A stretch of 64,000 nt of DNA. Origin: Corynebacterium bouchesdurhonense (lineage in GTDB: Bacteria > Actinomycetota > Actinomycetes > Mycobacteriales > Mycobacteriaceae). This document shows, in pieces, positions 7,685 to 15,420 of the stretch (the stretch's first letter is position 1; each line of letters begins with the position of its first letter). A program made the translations under genes and the position numbers. The notes below the pieces were generated by a model. The model searched no databases. It had not been told where the DNA came from and saw only the letters and a program-made list of their open reading frames with translations. The DNA lies in the NCBI RefSeq assembly GCF_900078305.2, contig NZ_LT546024.1, positions 1-64,000 on the forward strand, in the 5' to 3' direction.

Positions 7685-8818
7685 CTACTTCTTGTTGGCG
7701 ATCGCGCGGGCGATCGAGTTGACGATGAACGTAAGCAGGAACAGCACCAGACCGGCCGCAATGTAGGCGCCGGCCGAGACCGGGTTGTTGAACTCCGCGG
7801 CGGCGGACGCGATCAGCGTTGCGAAGGTGGTGCCGCCGTGGAAGAGCGACGCGTGGAAGTCGATCGACGGGGAGACGACCATGTACAGGGCCATCGTCTC
7901 ACCGAGCGCGCGGCCCAAGCCGAGCATGGAGCCGGCGATGAAGCCGGAGAGGCCGAACGGCAGCACGGTCATGCGGATAACCTCCCAGCGGGTCGCGCCG
8001 AGCGCCAGCGCGGACTCGATCTGGCCCGGAGGGGTCTGCACGAAGATCTCGCGGGCGGTCGCGGCGATGATCGGCAGGATCATCACGGCGAGCACGATGC
8101 CACCGGTGAGCATGTTGCGGCCGGAGGCGAAGGCCGGGGAGTTTTGGTACGTCTTGAACAGGAAGAAGTCCCCGCCCCAGGAGTGGATCCACTCGTAGAA
8201 CTTGGTCAGCTTCGGGCCGAGCACCTGCGCGCCCCAGAGGCCGTACACGATGGACGGCACCGCGGCGAGCATGTCGATGAGGGAGCCGAGCGGGCGGACC
8301 AGATTCTTCGGCGCGTAGTTGGACAGGAAGATGGCGATGCCGAGCGCGATCGGCATGGCAATCACCAGAGCGATGAGGGAGATCATCAACGTGGCGAAGA
8401 AGAGGTTCGGGATACCGAACTTCATGTTGTCCAGGTCGTTGGTCTGCCACTGGCCGGTGTAGGTGAAGAACCCGAGGATGCCGCCATCGTTGCGGGCGAG
8501 CGGCGGGATGGCCTGCAGGAGCAGGAAGATGCCGATGGCCGCGATGATGACGGTGATCAGGGTTGCGGAGAAGGTGGAGAGGAACTCGAAGACGCGGTCG
8601 CCCGGGCGCTTCTTGCCCGAGGCGGTCTTCAGCTCGTCGTGATTGACGGTGCCGGAGGTGTTCTGGTTTGCCACCCGGCCGTCCTCTCGGTTAACGGGGG
8701 AGGCGCTGTTCGCCGCGCTCGTCGTCGCGACGGATCCACCGAGACCCGACACGCCCAGCGCTTCGTCGCCGCGGCCGCTATCGCCCAAACCCGTGTTCGG
8801 CGTTTCGTTGTTTGCCAT
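7685..8818 (-). CDS. pstC: Phosphate ABC transporter permease PstC
   Basis: The 377-residue protein has a long soluble N-terminus (about 70 residues, rich in Ser, Asn and Gly), then six membrane segments. The permease loop SALALGATRWEVIRM lies around residue 265. With PstA it makes the membrane channel. ATG 8818 is preferred to the GTG two codons upstream because AAAGGA is then at normal spacing. The large gap to pstS holds a hairpin that may lower read-through. Confidence 0.95.
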   Translation of the reverse strand: MANNETPNTGLGDSGRGDEALGVSGLGGSVATTSAANSASPVNREDGRVANQNTSGTVNHDELKTASGKKRPGDRVFEFLSTFSATLITVIIAAIGIFLLLQAIPPLARNDGGILGFFTYTGQWQTNDLDNMKFGIPNLFFATLMISLIALVIAMPIALGIAIFLSNYAPKNLVRPLGSLIDMLAAVPSIVYGLWGAQVLGPKLTKFYEWIHSWGGDFFLFKTYQNSPAFASGRNMLTGGIVLAVMILPIIAATAREIFVQTPPGQIESALALGATRWEVIRMTVLPFGLSGFIAGSMLGLGRALGETMALYMVVSPSIDFHASLFHGGTTFATLIASAAAEFNNPVSAGAYIAAGLVLFLLTFIVNSIARAIANKK

Positions 8819-8922
8819 AGTCACGAATCCTTTGAGGAGTACTTACGTGGTGTGTGCGCGGTGCGCGCACAGGATTTCCTAGCGATATGGCGGCCGCTGC
8901 GTGGCCACCTAATCATAGGGAT

Positions 8923-8955
8923 GCCCCCGGCTCGCGCTGTGGCGTGCACGGGGGC
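8923..8955 (-). terminator. Hairpin between pstS and pstC
   Basis: GCCCCCG (8923-8929) pairs with CGGGGGC (8949-8955). Transcripts leaving pstS cross it before pstC. It has no long T-run, so it may be a partial terminator or an mRNA stabiliser giving more PstS than membrane components. Confidence 0.4.
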
Positions 8956-8996
8956 ACAGGTCTAGCCCTTTTCTAGCCCGGGGGCTGGAGAGCTAT

Positions 8997-10163
8997 TTAC
9001 GCGATAGCGTCGATAGCCTCGCGGAGCTGCTGAGCCAGCTTGCCCTTGACCGGGATGTAGCCGAGCTGAGCCAGGGTGTCGTCCTGGGAGTCGAGGGAGA
9101 CGTTCAGGAAGTCCTTGACCTGGCCGCGGACCTGGTCGTCGTAGCCTGCGGAGCAGACGATCTCGTAGGTGGTCAGCACCAGCGGGTAGGTGCCGGCGGC
9201 GTTCTGCTCGTAGAGCTTGGTGGAGTCAACCACCATGTTGTGGCCCTCGGTCTTGAAGGTCAGGTTGTCCAGAGCCTTGCCCACGGTGTCCGGGTTCAGC
9301 TCAACCGGGCCGTTGCCCAGGTCGAGCTGAGCGATGCCGAGGCCGTTCTGCTGAGCGTTGCCGAGCTCGACGTAGGTGATGGAGCCCGGGATGGTCTGCA
9401 CGGCGTTCGCAACACCGGTGGACTTGTCAGCGCCCTCGCCGACGACGCCCGGGAACTGCTTGCCGGAGGAAGCGTCCCAGTCACCCTTGGTGGACGCGGC
9501 CAGGAACTTCTGGAAGTTGTCGGAGGTACCGGAGGAGTCGGAGCGGTACACCACGTGGATGTCCTGGTCCGGCAGCTTGGCGTCCTTGTTCACCTCGGCG
9601 ACAGCCGGGTCGTTCCACTTGGTGATCTCGCCGCGGAAGATCTTGGCCAGCAGCTCCGGGGTGACAACGAGGTTGTCCACGCCATCGAGGTTGTAGGCGA
9701 TGGCGACCGGGCCGATCACGAACGGCAGGTGCCAAGCCTCGTTGCCGCCGCAGCGGTTCTTGGCCGGCTCGATCTCCTCGTCCTTCAGCGGGGAGTCGGA
9801 GCCGGCGAAGGCAGCCTGGTTGGCGATGAAGTTCTTCACACCGTCGCCGGAGCCGGAAGCGGTGTAGGCGAGGGAAGCGCCGTTGACCTTGGCGGCGTAC
9901 TGCTGAGCGAAGTAGTCAACAGCGTTCTTCTGAGCGGAGGAGCCCTCACCCTTCAGCTCACCCTTGTTGCCGGACAGCTCGTAGGAGCCAGCAGCAGCCT
10001 CGGTGGTGGCGGCCACGGTCTCGGTGGACTTCGAGGTCTCGACAGCGGTCTCGGACTTGGTGGTGGTTTCGGTGTCGTTGGAGTCACCACATGCAACCAG
10101 GGTTGCGGAAGAAACTGCGACGATGCCGGCGATAGCGGCGGTGCGCTTGAAGTTGCGGATCAC
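8997..10163 (-). CDS. pstS: Phosphate-binding lipoprotein PstS
   Basis: The 388-residue protein starts with a lipoprotein signal ending in the lipobox LVAC, so the mature form is anchored at Cys25. A Ser/Thr/Glu-rich spacer of about 35 residues precedes the binding domain. Phosphate-contact segments include GEGSSAQ (about 75), the SGSGDG loop (about 103), YRSDSSGTSDNF (about 206) and a YPLVLTTYEIVC strand near the C-terminal third. Residues 75-388 form the periplasmic-binding fold. GTG 10163 has GGAAAGG 8 nt upstream. It heads the pst operon, with 11-bp direct repeats of PHO-box type about 155 bp upstream. Confidence 0.96.
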   Translation of the reverse strand: MIRNFKRTAAIAGIVAVSSATLVACGDSNDTETTTKSETAVETSKSTETVAATTEAAAGSYELSGNKGELKGEGSSAQKNAVDYFAQQYAAKVNGASLAYTASGSGDGVKNFIANQAAFAGSDSPLKDEEIEPAKNRCGGNEAWHLPFVIGPVAIAYNLDGVDNLVVTPELLAKIFRGEITKWNDPAVAEVNKDAKLPDQDIHVVYRSDSSGTSDNFQKFLAASTKGDWDASSGKQFPGVVGEGADKSTGVANAVQTIPGSITYVELGNAQQNGLGIAQLDLGNGPVELNPDTVGKALDNLTFKTEGHNMVVDSTKLYEQNAAGTYPLVLTTYEIVCSAGYDDQVRGQVKDFLNVSLDSQDDTLAQLGYIPVKGKLAQQLREAIDAIA

Positions 10164-10316
10164 GGGGTAAACCTTTCCGGTCTTTGGTAGATCAATGCAC
10201 GAGCATCGGTCCTCGAAGGGTGTGATTTACACCAGCTGAATGCGGACGTAGATCAACTCCGATTACTCACGGTGGATAAAGCTACGTTCCCCCGGTTAAC
10301 CCGTGGTAGCCCGCCA

Positions 10317-10338
10317 AGTGAACAATCAGTAAACAATC
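10317..10338 (-). promoter_or_regulatory. PHO-box-like direct repeat upstream of pstS
   Basis: Plus-strand AGTGAACAATC (10317-10327) is followed directly by AGTAAACAATC (10328-10338), a single-base-variant 11-bp repeat. The GTGAA/GTAAA cores 11 bp apart resemble the PhoR site known from C. glutamicum pstS (two CCTGTGAA units 11 bp apart). The site lies between pstS and the mshD stop, so it can only serve pstS. Confidence 0.65.
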
Positions 10339-10360
10339 GCAGCGCTGGGCGAAATGCCAG

Positions 10361-11278
10361 CTAAACGGCAGGTTTTTGGTAGACCACGTGCGACTCGGCC
10401 ACTGTGAAGCCCGTCTCATCGTAACGGCGGACCGCGGGCTCGTTATCGGCCTCCACGTACAGGATGACCTGCGATGATCCCCCCTCGACCAGGTGCCGGA
10501 GGCCGGCGGCCATGAGGGGTACCCCCAAACCCTCCCCCCGGTAGCCCGAAGCGAGCCCGACCACATACACCTCACCAACACCACCAGGGTGGCGCTTCGT
10601 CCAGTGGAACCCGGCCAGGTCTGGCTCCCGCTCCCCCGGGCGCTGCGCGTAGAGGAACCACACGCCGGCCGGGTCGAACCAGTCCGCCGCCATGCCGCGG
10701 TGCAGGCGATCCATGTCCCAGCCGCCCTGCTCGGGATGCCAGGAGAAGGCGTCGTTGTTCACGCGCAGCCAGTCGCGCTCCACCCGCTCGCGACCGAAGC
10801 GCTCCACGGCCTCCGGGTAGTTCACGGCCTCGTAGCCGTTGGGAACCGCGCCGGAGAGGTGCGGGAGGTTGAGGTCCCCCGCGGCGGCGGACATGACCAG
10901 CAGCTCGCGGGTGGCCTCCAGGCCGACGGATTCCGCGGTGGCCTGGGCGGCGGGGAGGTTGCCGTGGGCCCAGAACTGGGGCTGGTTCCCGGGGGCGTCG
11001 ACAAGCAGTGCGATGAACTCCTTGGCCACCCCCCGCCGCCGGTAATCGGGGTGCACCACCAGCTCGACCGAACCGTCCGGCGCTTGCGCCGCAAGCCCCG
11101 CGAGCTGGCCGCCCACGCGCGCGACGCGGTGCGTGTGGCCGAGGGAGGCGTCACCGAGGCCTGCGAGGAACTGCTCGGACAAGGGCGCAACGCCGTCGTG
11201 CTCCTCCGCGGCGCGGATGAAGGCACGGACACCGTCGGTGAGCTGCTCGGGCGAGATGGTGGTGATGCTGGTGGACAT
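10361..11278 (-). CDS. mshD: Mycothiol synthase (acetyltransferase) MshD
   Basis: The 305-residue protein has two GNAT domains. The N-terminal one holds VHPDYRRRGVAK (about 77); the catalytic C-terminal one has VYVVGLASGYRGEGLGVPL (about 242), with the acetyl-CoA pyrophosphate loop. It acetylates Cys-GlcN-Ins to give mycothiol, the main thiol of actinobacteria. Length and the DNDAFSWHPEQGGW substrate-loop region match MshD. TAGCCT lies 6 nt before ATG on the minus strand, so the transcript is probably leaderless. The divergent nitrobindin gene begins 23 bp away. Confidence 0.94.
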   Translation of the reverse strand: MSTSITTISPEQLTDGVRAFIRAAEEHDGVAPLSEQFLAGLGDASLGHTHRVARVGGQLAGLAAQAPDGSVELVVHPDYRRRGVAKEFIALLVDAPGNQPQFWAHGNLPAAQATAESVGLEATRELLVMSAAAGDLNLPHLSGAVPNGYEAVNYPEAVERFGRERVERDWLRVNNDAFSWHPEQGGWDMDRLHRGMAADWFDPAGVWFLYAQRPGEREPDLAGFHWTKRHPGGVGEVYVVGLASGYRGEGLGVPLMAAGLRHLVEGGSSQVILYVEADNEPAVRRYDETGFTVAESHVVYQKPAV

Positions 11279-11301
11279 GAGCCCAGGCTACCCTGGGAGG
11301 C
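11279..11301. promoter_or_regulatory. Overlapping divergent leaderless promoters, mshD/nitrobindin
   Basis: Minus-strand TAGCCT (11290-11285) stands 6 nt before the mshD ATG. Plus-strand TACCCT (11289-11294) stands 7 nt before the nitrobindin ATG. The two -10 elements share 2 bp, so the two polymerases would compete for the same DNA. Confidence 0.55.
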
Positions 11302-11982
11302 ATGACCGAACACAGCCCCGAAAACAGCCCCGAACGCAACGAAAACCCCACCGCGCAGACGCTGAGCGGCAGCGACGCGGTCACCCTCGCGGCGGAGCAG
11401 TCCAAGCAGACCGCGCACCGCAACATCCCGCCGCTGGACTTCGAGGGCTTCCCGCTGGAGCAAGATACTGCCAACCTCCGCCAGGGCCCCAGCCTCCACG
11501 ACGGCCTGCTCGCACTCCTGCCGTTGGTGGGCGTCTGGCGCGGCGAGGGCCAGGCCAACGACCACGGCGAGGAGTACGCATTTGGCCAGCAGCTGGTCAT
11601 CTCGCACGACGGCGAGAACTACCTCCGCTTCGAGTCCCGCACCTGGAGGCTGAACGGCGAGGGCGAACCGGCGGGGCCGGACCAGCGCGAGGTTGGCTTC
11701 TGGCGGATCTCGGAGAAGGACGAGATCGAGGTGACGCTGACCAACTCCCGCGGCCTGGTGGAGGTGCTCTACGGCTCGCTGCTCAACGAGCGCGCCTGGC
11801 AGCTGGAGAGCGCGTCCACCATCGCCACCGAGACCGGCCCCGCCGACCACGGCCCCGGCAAGCGCCTCTACGGCCTGATGCCCAACAACAACCTCGGCTG
11901 GGTGGATGAGCGCCTCGTAGGCGGCGCGGACGGCGAGCTCGTGCCGTACATGTCCGCCGAGCTCACCCGCGTGGCGGGCTAA
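11302..11982 (+). CDS. Nitrobindin-like FABP-family heme protein
   Basis: The 226-residue protein has a variable N-terminus of about 65 residues, then a lipocalin-like barrel (DUF1794/THAP4-like, the Rv0813c family). The family signature G-x-W-x-G-x-G appears as GVWRGEGQAN (about 77). The family binds ferric heme and isomerises peroxynitrite to nitrate. The C-terminal YMSAEL strand is typical. It lies beside mshD, as in related genomes, which fits a shared role in redox defence. Heme binding here is inferred from the family. The stop overlaps the convergent pabC gene by 4 bp. Confidence 0.85.
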   Translation: MTEHSPENSPERNENPTAQTLSGSDAVTLAAEQSKQTAHRNIPPLDFEGFPLEQDTANLRQGPSLHDGLLALLPLVGVWRGEGQANDHGEEYAFGQQLVISHDGENYLRFESRTWRLNGEGEPAGPDQREVGFWRISEKDEIEVTLTNSRGLVEVLYGSLLNERAWQLESASTIATETGPADHGPGKRLYGLMPNNNLGWVDERLVGGADGELVPYMSAELTRVAG

Positions 11983-12878
11983 GAAAGCGCGTCCACGATC
12001 AGCTCCCGGATCTCCGCCTCGTTGGGCGGGGCCGGGAGCTTCGCGTCATTCAGCCTGGTCACCCTCGCGCAGATGCGGGTGGAGCTGACCAACCACACCG
12101 ACTCGGCCTTGAGCAACTCCGACAGGTAGACATCTTTCTCCTTGCACTTCCACCCGCGCTTCGCCGCCAGCTCGAACACCGCCGTCTGCGTGGTGCCGCG
12201 CAGCACGCCGGGCCCCGGTGCCGGGGTGCGCATGCGCCCGCCCTTCTTCACCACGAGCACGCTGCTGGTCGCGCCCTCGAGCACGCGGTCTGTGCCGCGC
12301 TCGGTGAAGATCACGTCTTCAAACCCCTCGCCGCGCGCCCACCGCAGCGCCGCCATGGTGGCGGAGTAGTTCAGCGTCTTCGCCTCGGCGCCGAGCCAGG
12401 GCACGTCCGGATCTACCGTGTAGCCGCGCGGGGTGGTGATCACCTTCACCCCGCGGTCGCGCTGCCGCAGCACGTCCTCGCCGATGGGGCGCACGGTGAG
12501 CCAGGCGGTGGGCACGCCGGTGGTTTCGCGCCCGCGCGTGAGCGTCCACACGCACTTTGCCTCCACATTGCCCGCCTCTGCGCCGCGCTCGCGCACGTAA
12601 TCCTCGATCGCCTCCCGGGTGGCCTTGAGCCACTGCTCCCCGACGGGTTCCGGCAGGCCCATCGACTCCGCGGAGCGGCGGAAGCGGGCGAGGTGCTTGT
12701 CCACGTTCCGGGGCTCGCCGCCGCGCACCAGCACGGTCTCGAACACGCCGTCCCCCCTGGTCACCGCCGCGTCGTCCCAGAACACGTGCGGCGTCTGTGC
12801 GTTCTGCCGGCGGATCGAGCCGCCGAACGGCTCCACCAGGTAGATCACGGGAGCGGGGGGAACAAGCGATTGACCCAT
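11979..12878 (-). CDS. pabC: Class IV aminotransferase, probable aminodeoxychorismate lyase PabC
   Basis: The 299-residue PLP fold-type IV enzyme has the catalytic lysine in AEAKTLNYSATM (about 166) and the cofactor-phosphate loop at GVLRGTTQTAVF (about 247). GDGVFETVLVRGG near residue 40 is a typical substrate-side motif. PabC makes 4-aminobenzoate for folate; a D-amino-acid or branched-chain transaminase cannot be excluded by sequence alone, but the place next to ygfZ (a folate-binding protein) supports PabC. ATG 12878 is chosen over an upstream TTG because a CATACT -10 lies 8 nt before it. Confidence 0.8.
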   Translation of the reverse strand: MGQSLVPPAPVIYLVEPFGGSIRRQNAQTPHVFWDDAAVTRGDGVFETVLVRGGEPRNVDKHLARFRRSAESMGLPEPVGEQWLKATREAIEDYVRERGAEAGNVEAKCVWTLTRGRETTGVPTAWLTVRPIGEDVLRQRDRGVKVITTPRGYTVDPDVPWLGAEAKTLNYSATMAALRWARGEGFEDVIFTERGTDRVLEGATSSVLVVKKGGRMRTPAPGPGVLRGTTQTAVFELAAKRGWKCKEKDVYLSELLKAESVWLVSSTRICARVTRLNDAKLPAPPNEAEIRELIVDALS

Positions 12879-12897
12879 AGGTTCCAAGTATGCCCCT
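12879..12897. promoter_or_regulatory. 19-bp divergent gap pabC/ygfZ with overlapping -10 elements
   Basis: The whole gap is 19 bp. Minus-strand CATACT (12892-12887) is 8 nt from the pabC ATG; plus-strand AAGTAT (12886-12891) is 6 nt from the ygfZ ATG. No Shine-Dalgarno sequence fits either gene. The -10 matches are weaker than in the other divergent pairs. Confidence 0.4.
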
Positions 12898-13998
12898 ATG
12901 ATCGGGGCCGTGCCGTACCAATCACCACTCCTCCAGGTTCCCGGCGCGGTTGCGTTCGAGGGGCAATCGCTTATCGACGCCTCCGGGGTGCCGTTCCACT
13001 ACTCCGACCCGCTGGCGGAGCAGCGCCGCCTCCACGACGCGCCGAGCCTGGTGGACCGCTCGCACCGCGCTGTGGTGGCAGTGGCCGGCCCGGACGCGCC
13101 GGCCTTCCTCAACAACCTGCTCTCCCAGAAGCTCGACACGGCGCCAGCCGGCTTCGGCGCGGAGGCCCTTGATCTGGACGCGCAGGGCCGGATCCTGCAC
13201 CACGCGGGCGTGATGTTCGACGGCGAGACCTTCTACCTGGACGTACCCCGCGCCCAGCGCGACAGCCTGGTTTCCTACCTCGAGCGCATGGTGTTCTGGT
13301 CCGACGTGAGCATCCGGGAGGCGGACCTGGGCGTGCTCACCGCCTTCTCCCCCGCCGGCGCCGCACTCATCACCGGCGCGGCGGCCTCGCGCGAGGTGCC
13401 GTGGGTGGGCGGGCTGACCCGCACCGACGCCCTGGTGCCGCGCCCGGAGATCGAGGCCGCCGCCCGGGCCTTCCGTAAGGCCGGGGGCCAGCTCGCGGGC
13501 CTGATGGCGTTCACGGCGCAGCGCGTGCGCGCCGGCGAGCCGGAGCTTGCGGCCGACCTCGATGCCAAGGCCATCCCCCACGAGGTGCCCCGGCTGATCA
13601 ACCGCGCCGGCCGCATCGGCGCGGTACACCTTGAAAAGGGCTGCTACCGCGGGCAAGAGACGGTTGCCCGCGTGGAAAACCTCGGCCGCGCCCCGCGCTT
13701 GCTTGTCATGCTGCAGCTCGACGGCTCGGCGCCCGTCGAACCGGCGCCTGGAGCCGAGATCACCGCGGGCGGGCGCAAGGTGGGCCGCCTCGGCACCGTG
13801 GTGCACGACGCGGACTACGGGCCGATCGCGCTGGGGCTGGTGAAGCGCTCCGCGCTGGAAGCTGCGCTCGACATCGACGGCACCGCCGCCACGGTGGACC
13901 CGGACTTCCTGCCGGCCGACGAGGCCGGCGGGGCCGGCCGGCGCGCGGTGGATCAGCTGCGTCACCGCAGCTCACAGACCGGAGGGGAATTTTCCTAG
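12898..13998 (+). CDS. ygfZ: YgfZ/GcvT-like folate-binding protein
   Basis: The 366-residue protein resembles the T-protein of glycine cleavage but has the YgfZ signature K-G-C-Y-x-G-Q-E (HLEKGCYRGQET, about 244) with the reactive cysteine. YgfZ proteins bind tetrahydrofolate and help build or repair certain Fe-S clusters, as in tRNA modification enzymes. The gene is divergent from pabC. Its C-terminal tail (last 25 residues) is variable. A copy of the dispersed motif at 12969 encodes SLIDAS near the N-terminus. Confidence 0.88.
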   Translation: MIGAVPYQSPLLQVPGAVAFEGQSLIDASGVPFHYSDPLAEQRRLHDAPSLVDRSHRAVVAVAGPDAPAFLNNLLSQKLDTAPAGFGAEALDLDAQGRILHHAGVMFDGETFYLDVPRAQRDSLVSYLERMVFWSDVSIREADLGVLTAFSPAGAALITGAAASREVPWVGGLTRTDALVPRPEIEAAARAFRKAGGQLAGLMAFTAQRVRAGEPELAADLDAKAIPHEVPRLINRAGRIGAVHLEKGCYRGQETVARVENLGRAPRLLVMLQLDGSAPVEPAPGAEITAGGRKVGRLGTVVHDADYGPIALGLVKRSALEAALDIDGTAATVDPDFLPADEAGGAGRRAVDQLRHRSSQTGGEFS

Positions 13999-14089
13999 GG
14001 CATTGGCTATTATGTCTGGCAGGACAAAAACTTTCGAATAAAAGAGGCCGCCTATTAGGCCGCCCGTATCACCTCAAGGGGGTCACGCC

Positions 14090-14287
14090 ATGGGTCGCGG
14101 ACGCGCTAAAGCAAAGCAGACCAAGGTCGCTCGCCAGCTGAAGTACAACTCTCCGGAAATGGACCTCGATTCCCTGCAGCGGGAACTTGCTGGCCAGGCT
14201 CCGGAGCGGGCCTGGGGCGAGGATGAGGACGAGGTGGACGCCGGCTACGGCTCGTACGGGGAGTGGGACGACAGGGAGCGTCGTTAA
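14090..14287 (+). CDS. DUF3073 small protein
   Basis: The 65-residue protein has a basic N-terminal half (GRGRAKAKQTKVARQLKY) and an acidic C-terminal half (WGEDEDEVDAGYGSYGEWDD), the DUF3073 pattern. Its function is unknown. AAGGGGG is 8 nt before ATG. It is conserved next to purM/purF in actinobacteria (Rv0810c in M. tuberculosis). A strong bidirectional terminator follows. Confidence 0.9.
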   Translation: MGRGRAKAKQTKVARQLKYNSPEMDLDSLQRELAGQAPERAWGEDEDEVDAGYGSYGEWDDRERR

Positions 14288-14300
14288 GCTAAAGCCCCAA

Positions 14301-14329
14301 AAAACGCACCCCCGGGCGGGGTGCGTTTT
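14301..14329. terminator. Bidirectional rho-independent terminator, DUF3073/purM
   Basis: AAAACGCACCCC (14301-14312) pairs with GGGGTGCGTTTT (14318-14329) around a 5-nt loop. T-runs occur on both strands, so it ends both the plus-strand DUF3073 gene and the minus-strand purM. Confidence 0.9.
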
Positions 14330-14340
14330 TGCATCTCCGC

Positions 14341-15420
14341 CTAGTGCTGCGGGTGAGTGCCGGTCAGCGCGGCGCGGGCGGCCTCGCCCTCGGCGGCCGC
14401 GCGGACCTCGCCGATGACCCAGCTGTCCACGTGGCGGGCGGCGAGGATGGCCAGTGCGCGGTCGCGGTCCGCGGCGGAGACCACCGCCACCATGCCCACG
14501 CCCATGTTGAAGGTCTTCTCCATCTCCTCGCGCGGCACCGAGCCCACGGCGGAGATGGTGCGGAAGATCGGGCCCGGGGTCCAGGTGGAGCGGTGCATCT
14601 GAGCCACCAGGCCCTCGGGGATGATGCGCTCCATGTTGCCCACTAGCCCGCCGCCGGTGACGTGGCAGAAGGTGCGCACCTCGCACTCGGAGGCCAACTC
14701 GAGGCAGTCCAGGGCGTAGATGCGGGTGGGCTCGAGCAGCTCCTCGCCGAGGGTGCGGCCGAGCTCGTCCATGTGGCCGTCCAGCGGCAGCCCGGCGCGC
14801 TCGAGCAGGACGTGGCGGGCCAGGGAGTAGCCGTTGGAGTGGAGGCCGGAGGAGGCCATCGCGATCACCACGTCGCCCTCCTGCACGCGGTGGGGGCCGA
14901 GCAGCTCGTCGGCCTCCACCACGCCCACGGCGGTGGCGGATACGTCATAGTCCTCGGGATCCATCACGCCCGGGTGCTCGGCCGTCTCGCCGCCCAGCAG
15001 GGCGCAGCCGGCCTGGACGCAGCCCTCGGCGATGCCGGCAACGATCTCCGCCACCTTCTCCGGCACCACCTTGCCGATGGCGATGTAGTCCTGCAGGAAC
15101 AGCGGCTCCGCGCCGCACACCACCAGGTCATCCACGCACATGGCCACGAGGTCGATGCCGATCGTGTCGTGCTTGTCCATGGCCTGGGCCACCGCGAGTT
15201 TGGTGCCCACGCCGTCCGAACCCGCCGCCAGCAGCGGCTCCTTGTACTTGCCCAGCGCGAACAGGCCCGCGAAGCCGCCGAGGCCGCCGCGGACCTCGGG
15301 GCGCGACGCCTTCTTAGCCAGGGGCGCGAACAGCTCGACCGCCTTATCGCCGGCCTCGATGGACACGCCGGCGGCCTCGTAGGAAACCGGGAGCTCGTGG
15401 TTGTCGTGCGGGGTGGTCAT
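14341..15420 (-). CDS. purM: Phosphoribosylformylglycinamidine cyclo-ligase PurM
   Basis: The 359-residue enzyme closes the imidazole ring (FGAM + ATP to AIR). Family motifs are GSDGVGTKL (about 67), the GIDLVAMCVDDLVVCGAEPLF stretch around 88-108, LLGGETAEHPG (about 141), and HVTGGGLVGNMERI near 254. It begins immediately after the purF stop, so the two are translationally coupled. Confidence 0.97.
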   Translation of the reverse strand: MTTPHDNHELPVSYEAAGVSIEAGDKAVELFAPLAKKASRPEVRGGLGGFAGLFALGKYKEPLLAAGSDGVGTKLAVAQAMDKHDTIGIDLVAMCVDDLVVCGAEPLFLQDYIAIGKVVPEKVAEIVAGIAEGCVQAGCALLGGETAEHPGVMDPEDYDVSATAVGVVEADELLGPHRVQEGDVVIAMASSGLHSNGYSLARHVLLERAGLPLDGHMDELGRTLGEELLEPTRIYALDCLELASECEVRTFCHVTGGGLVGNMERIIPEGLVAQMHRSTWTPGPIFRTISAVGSVPREEMEKTFNMGVGMVAVVSAADRDRALAILAARHVDSWVIGEVRAAAEGEAARAALTGTHPQH

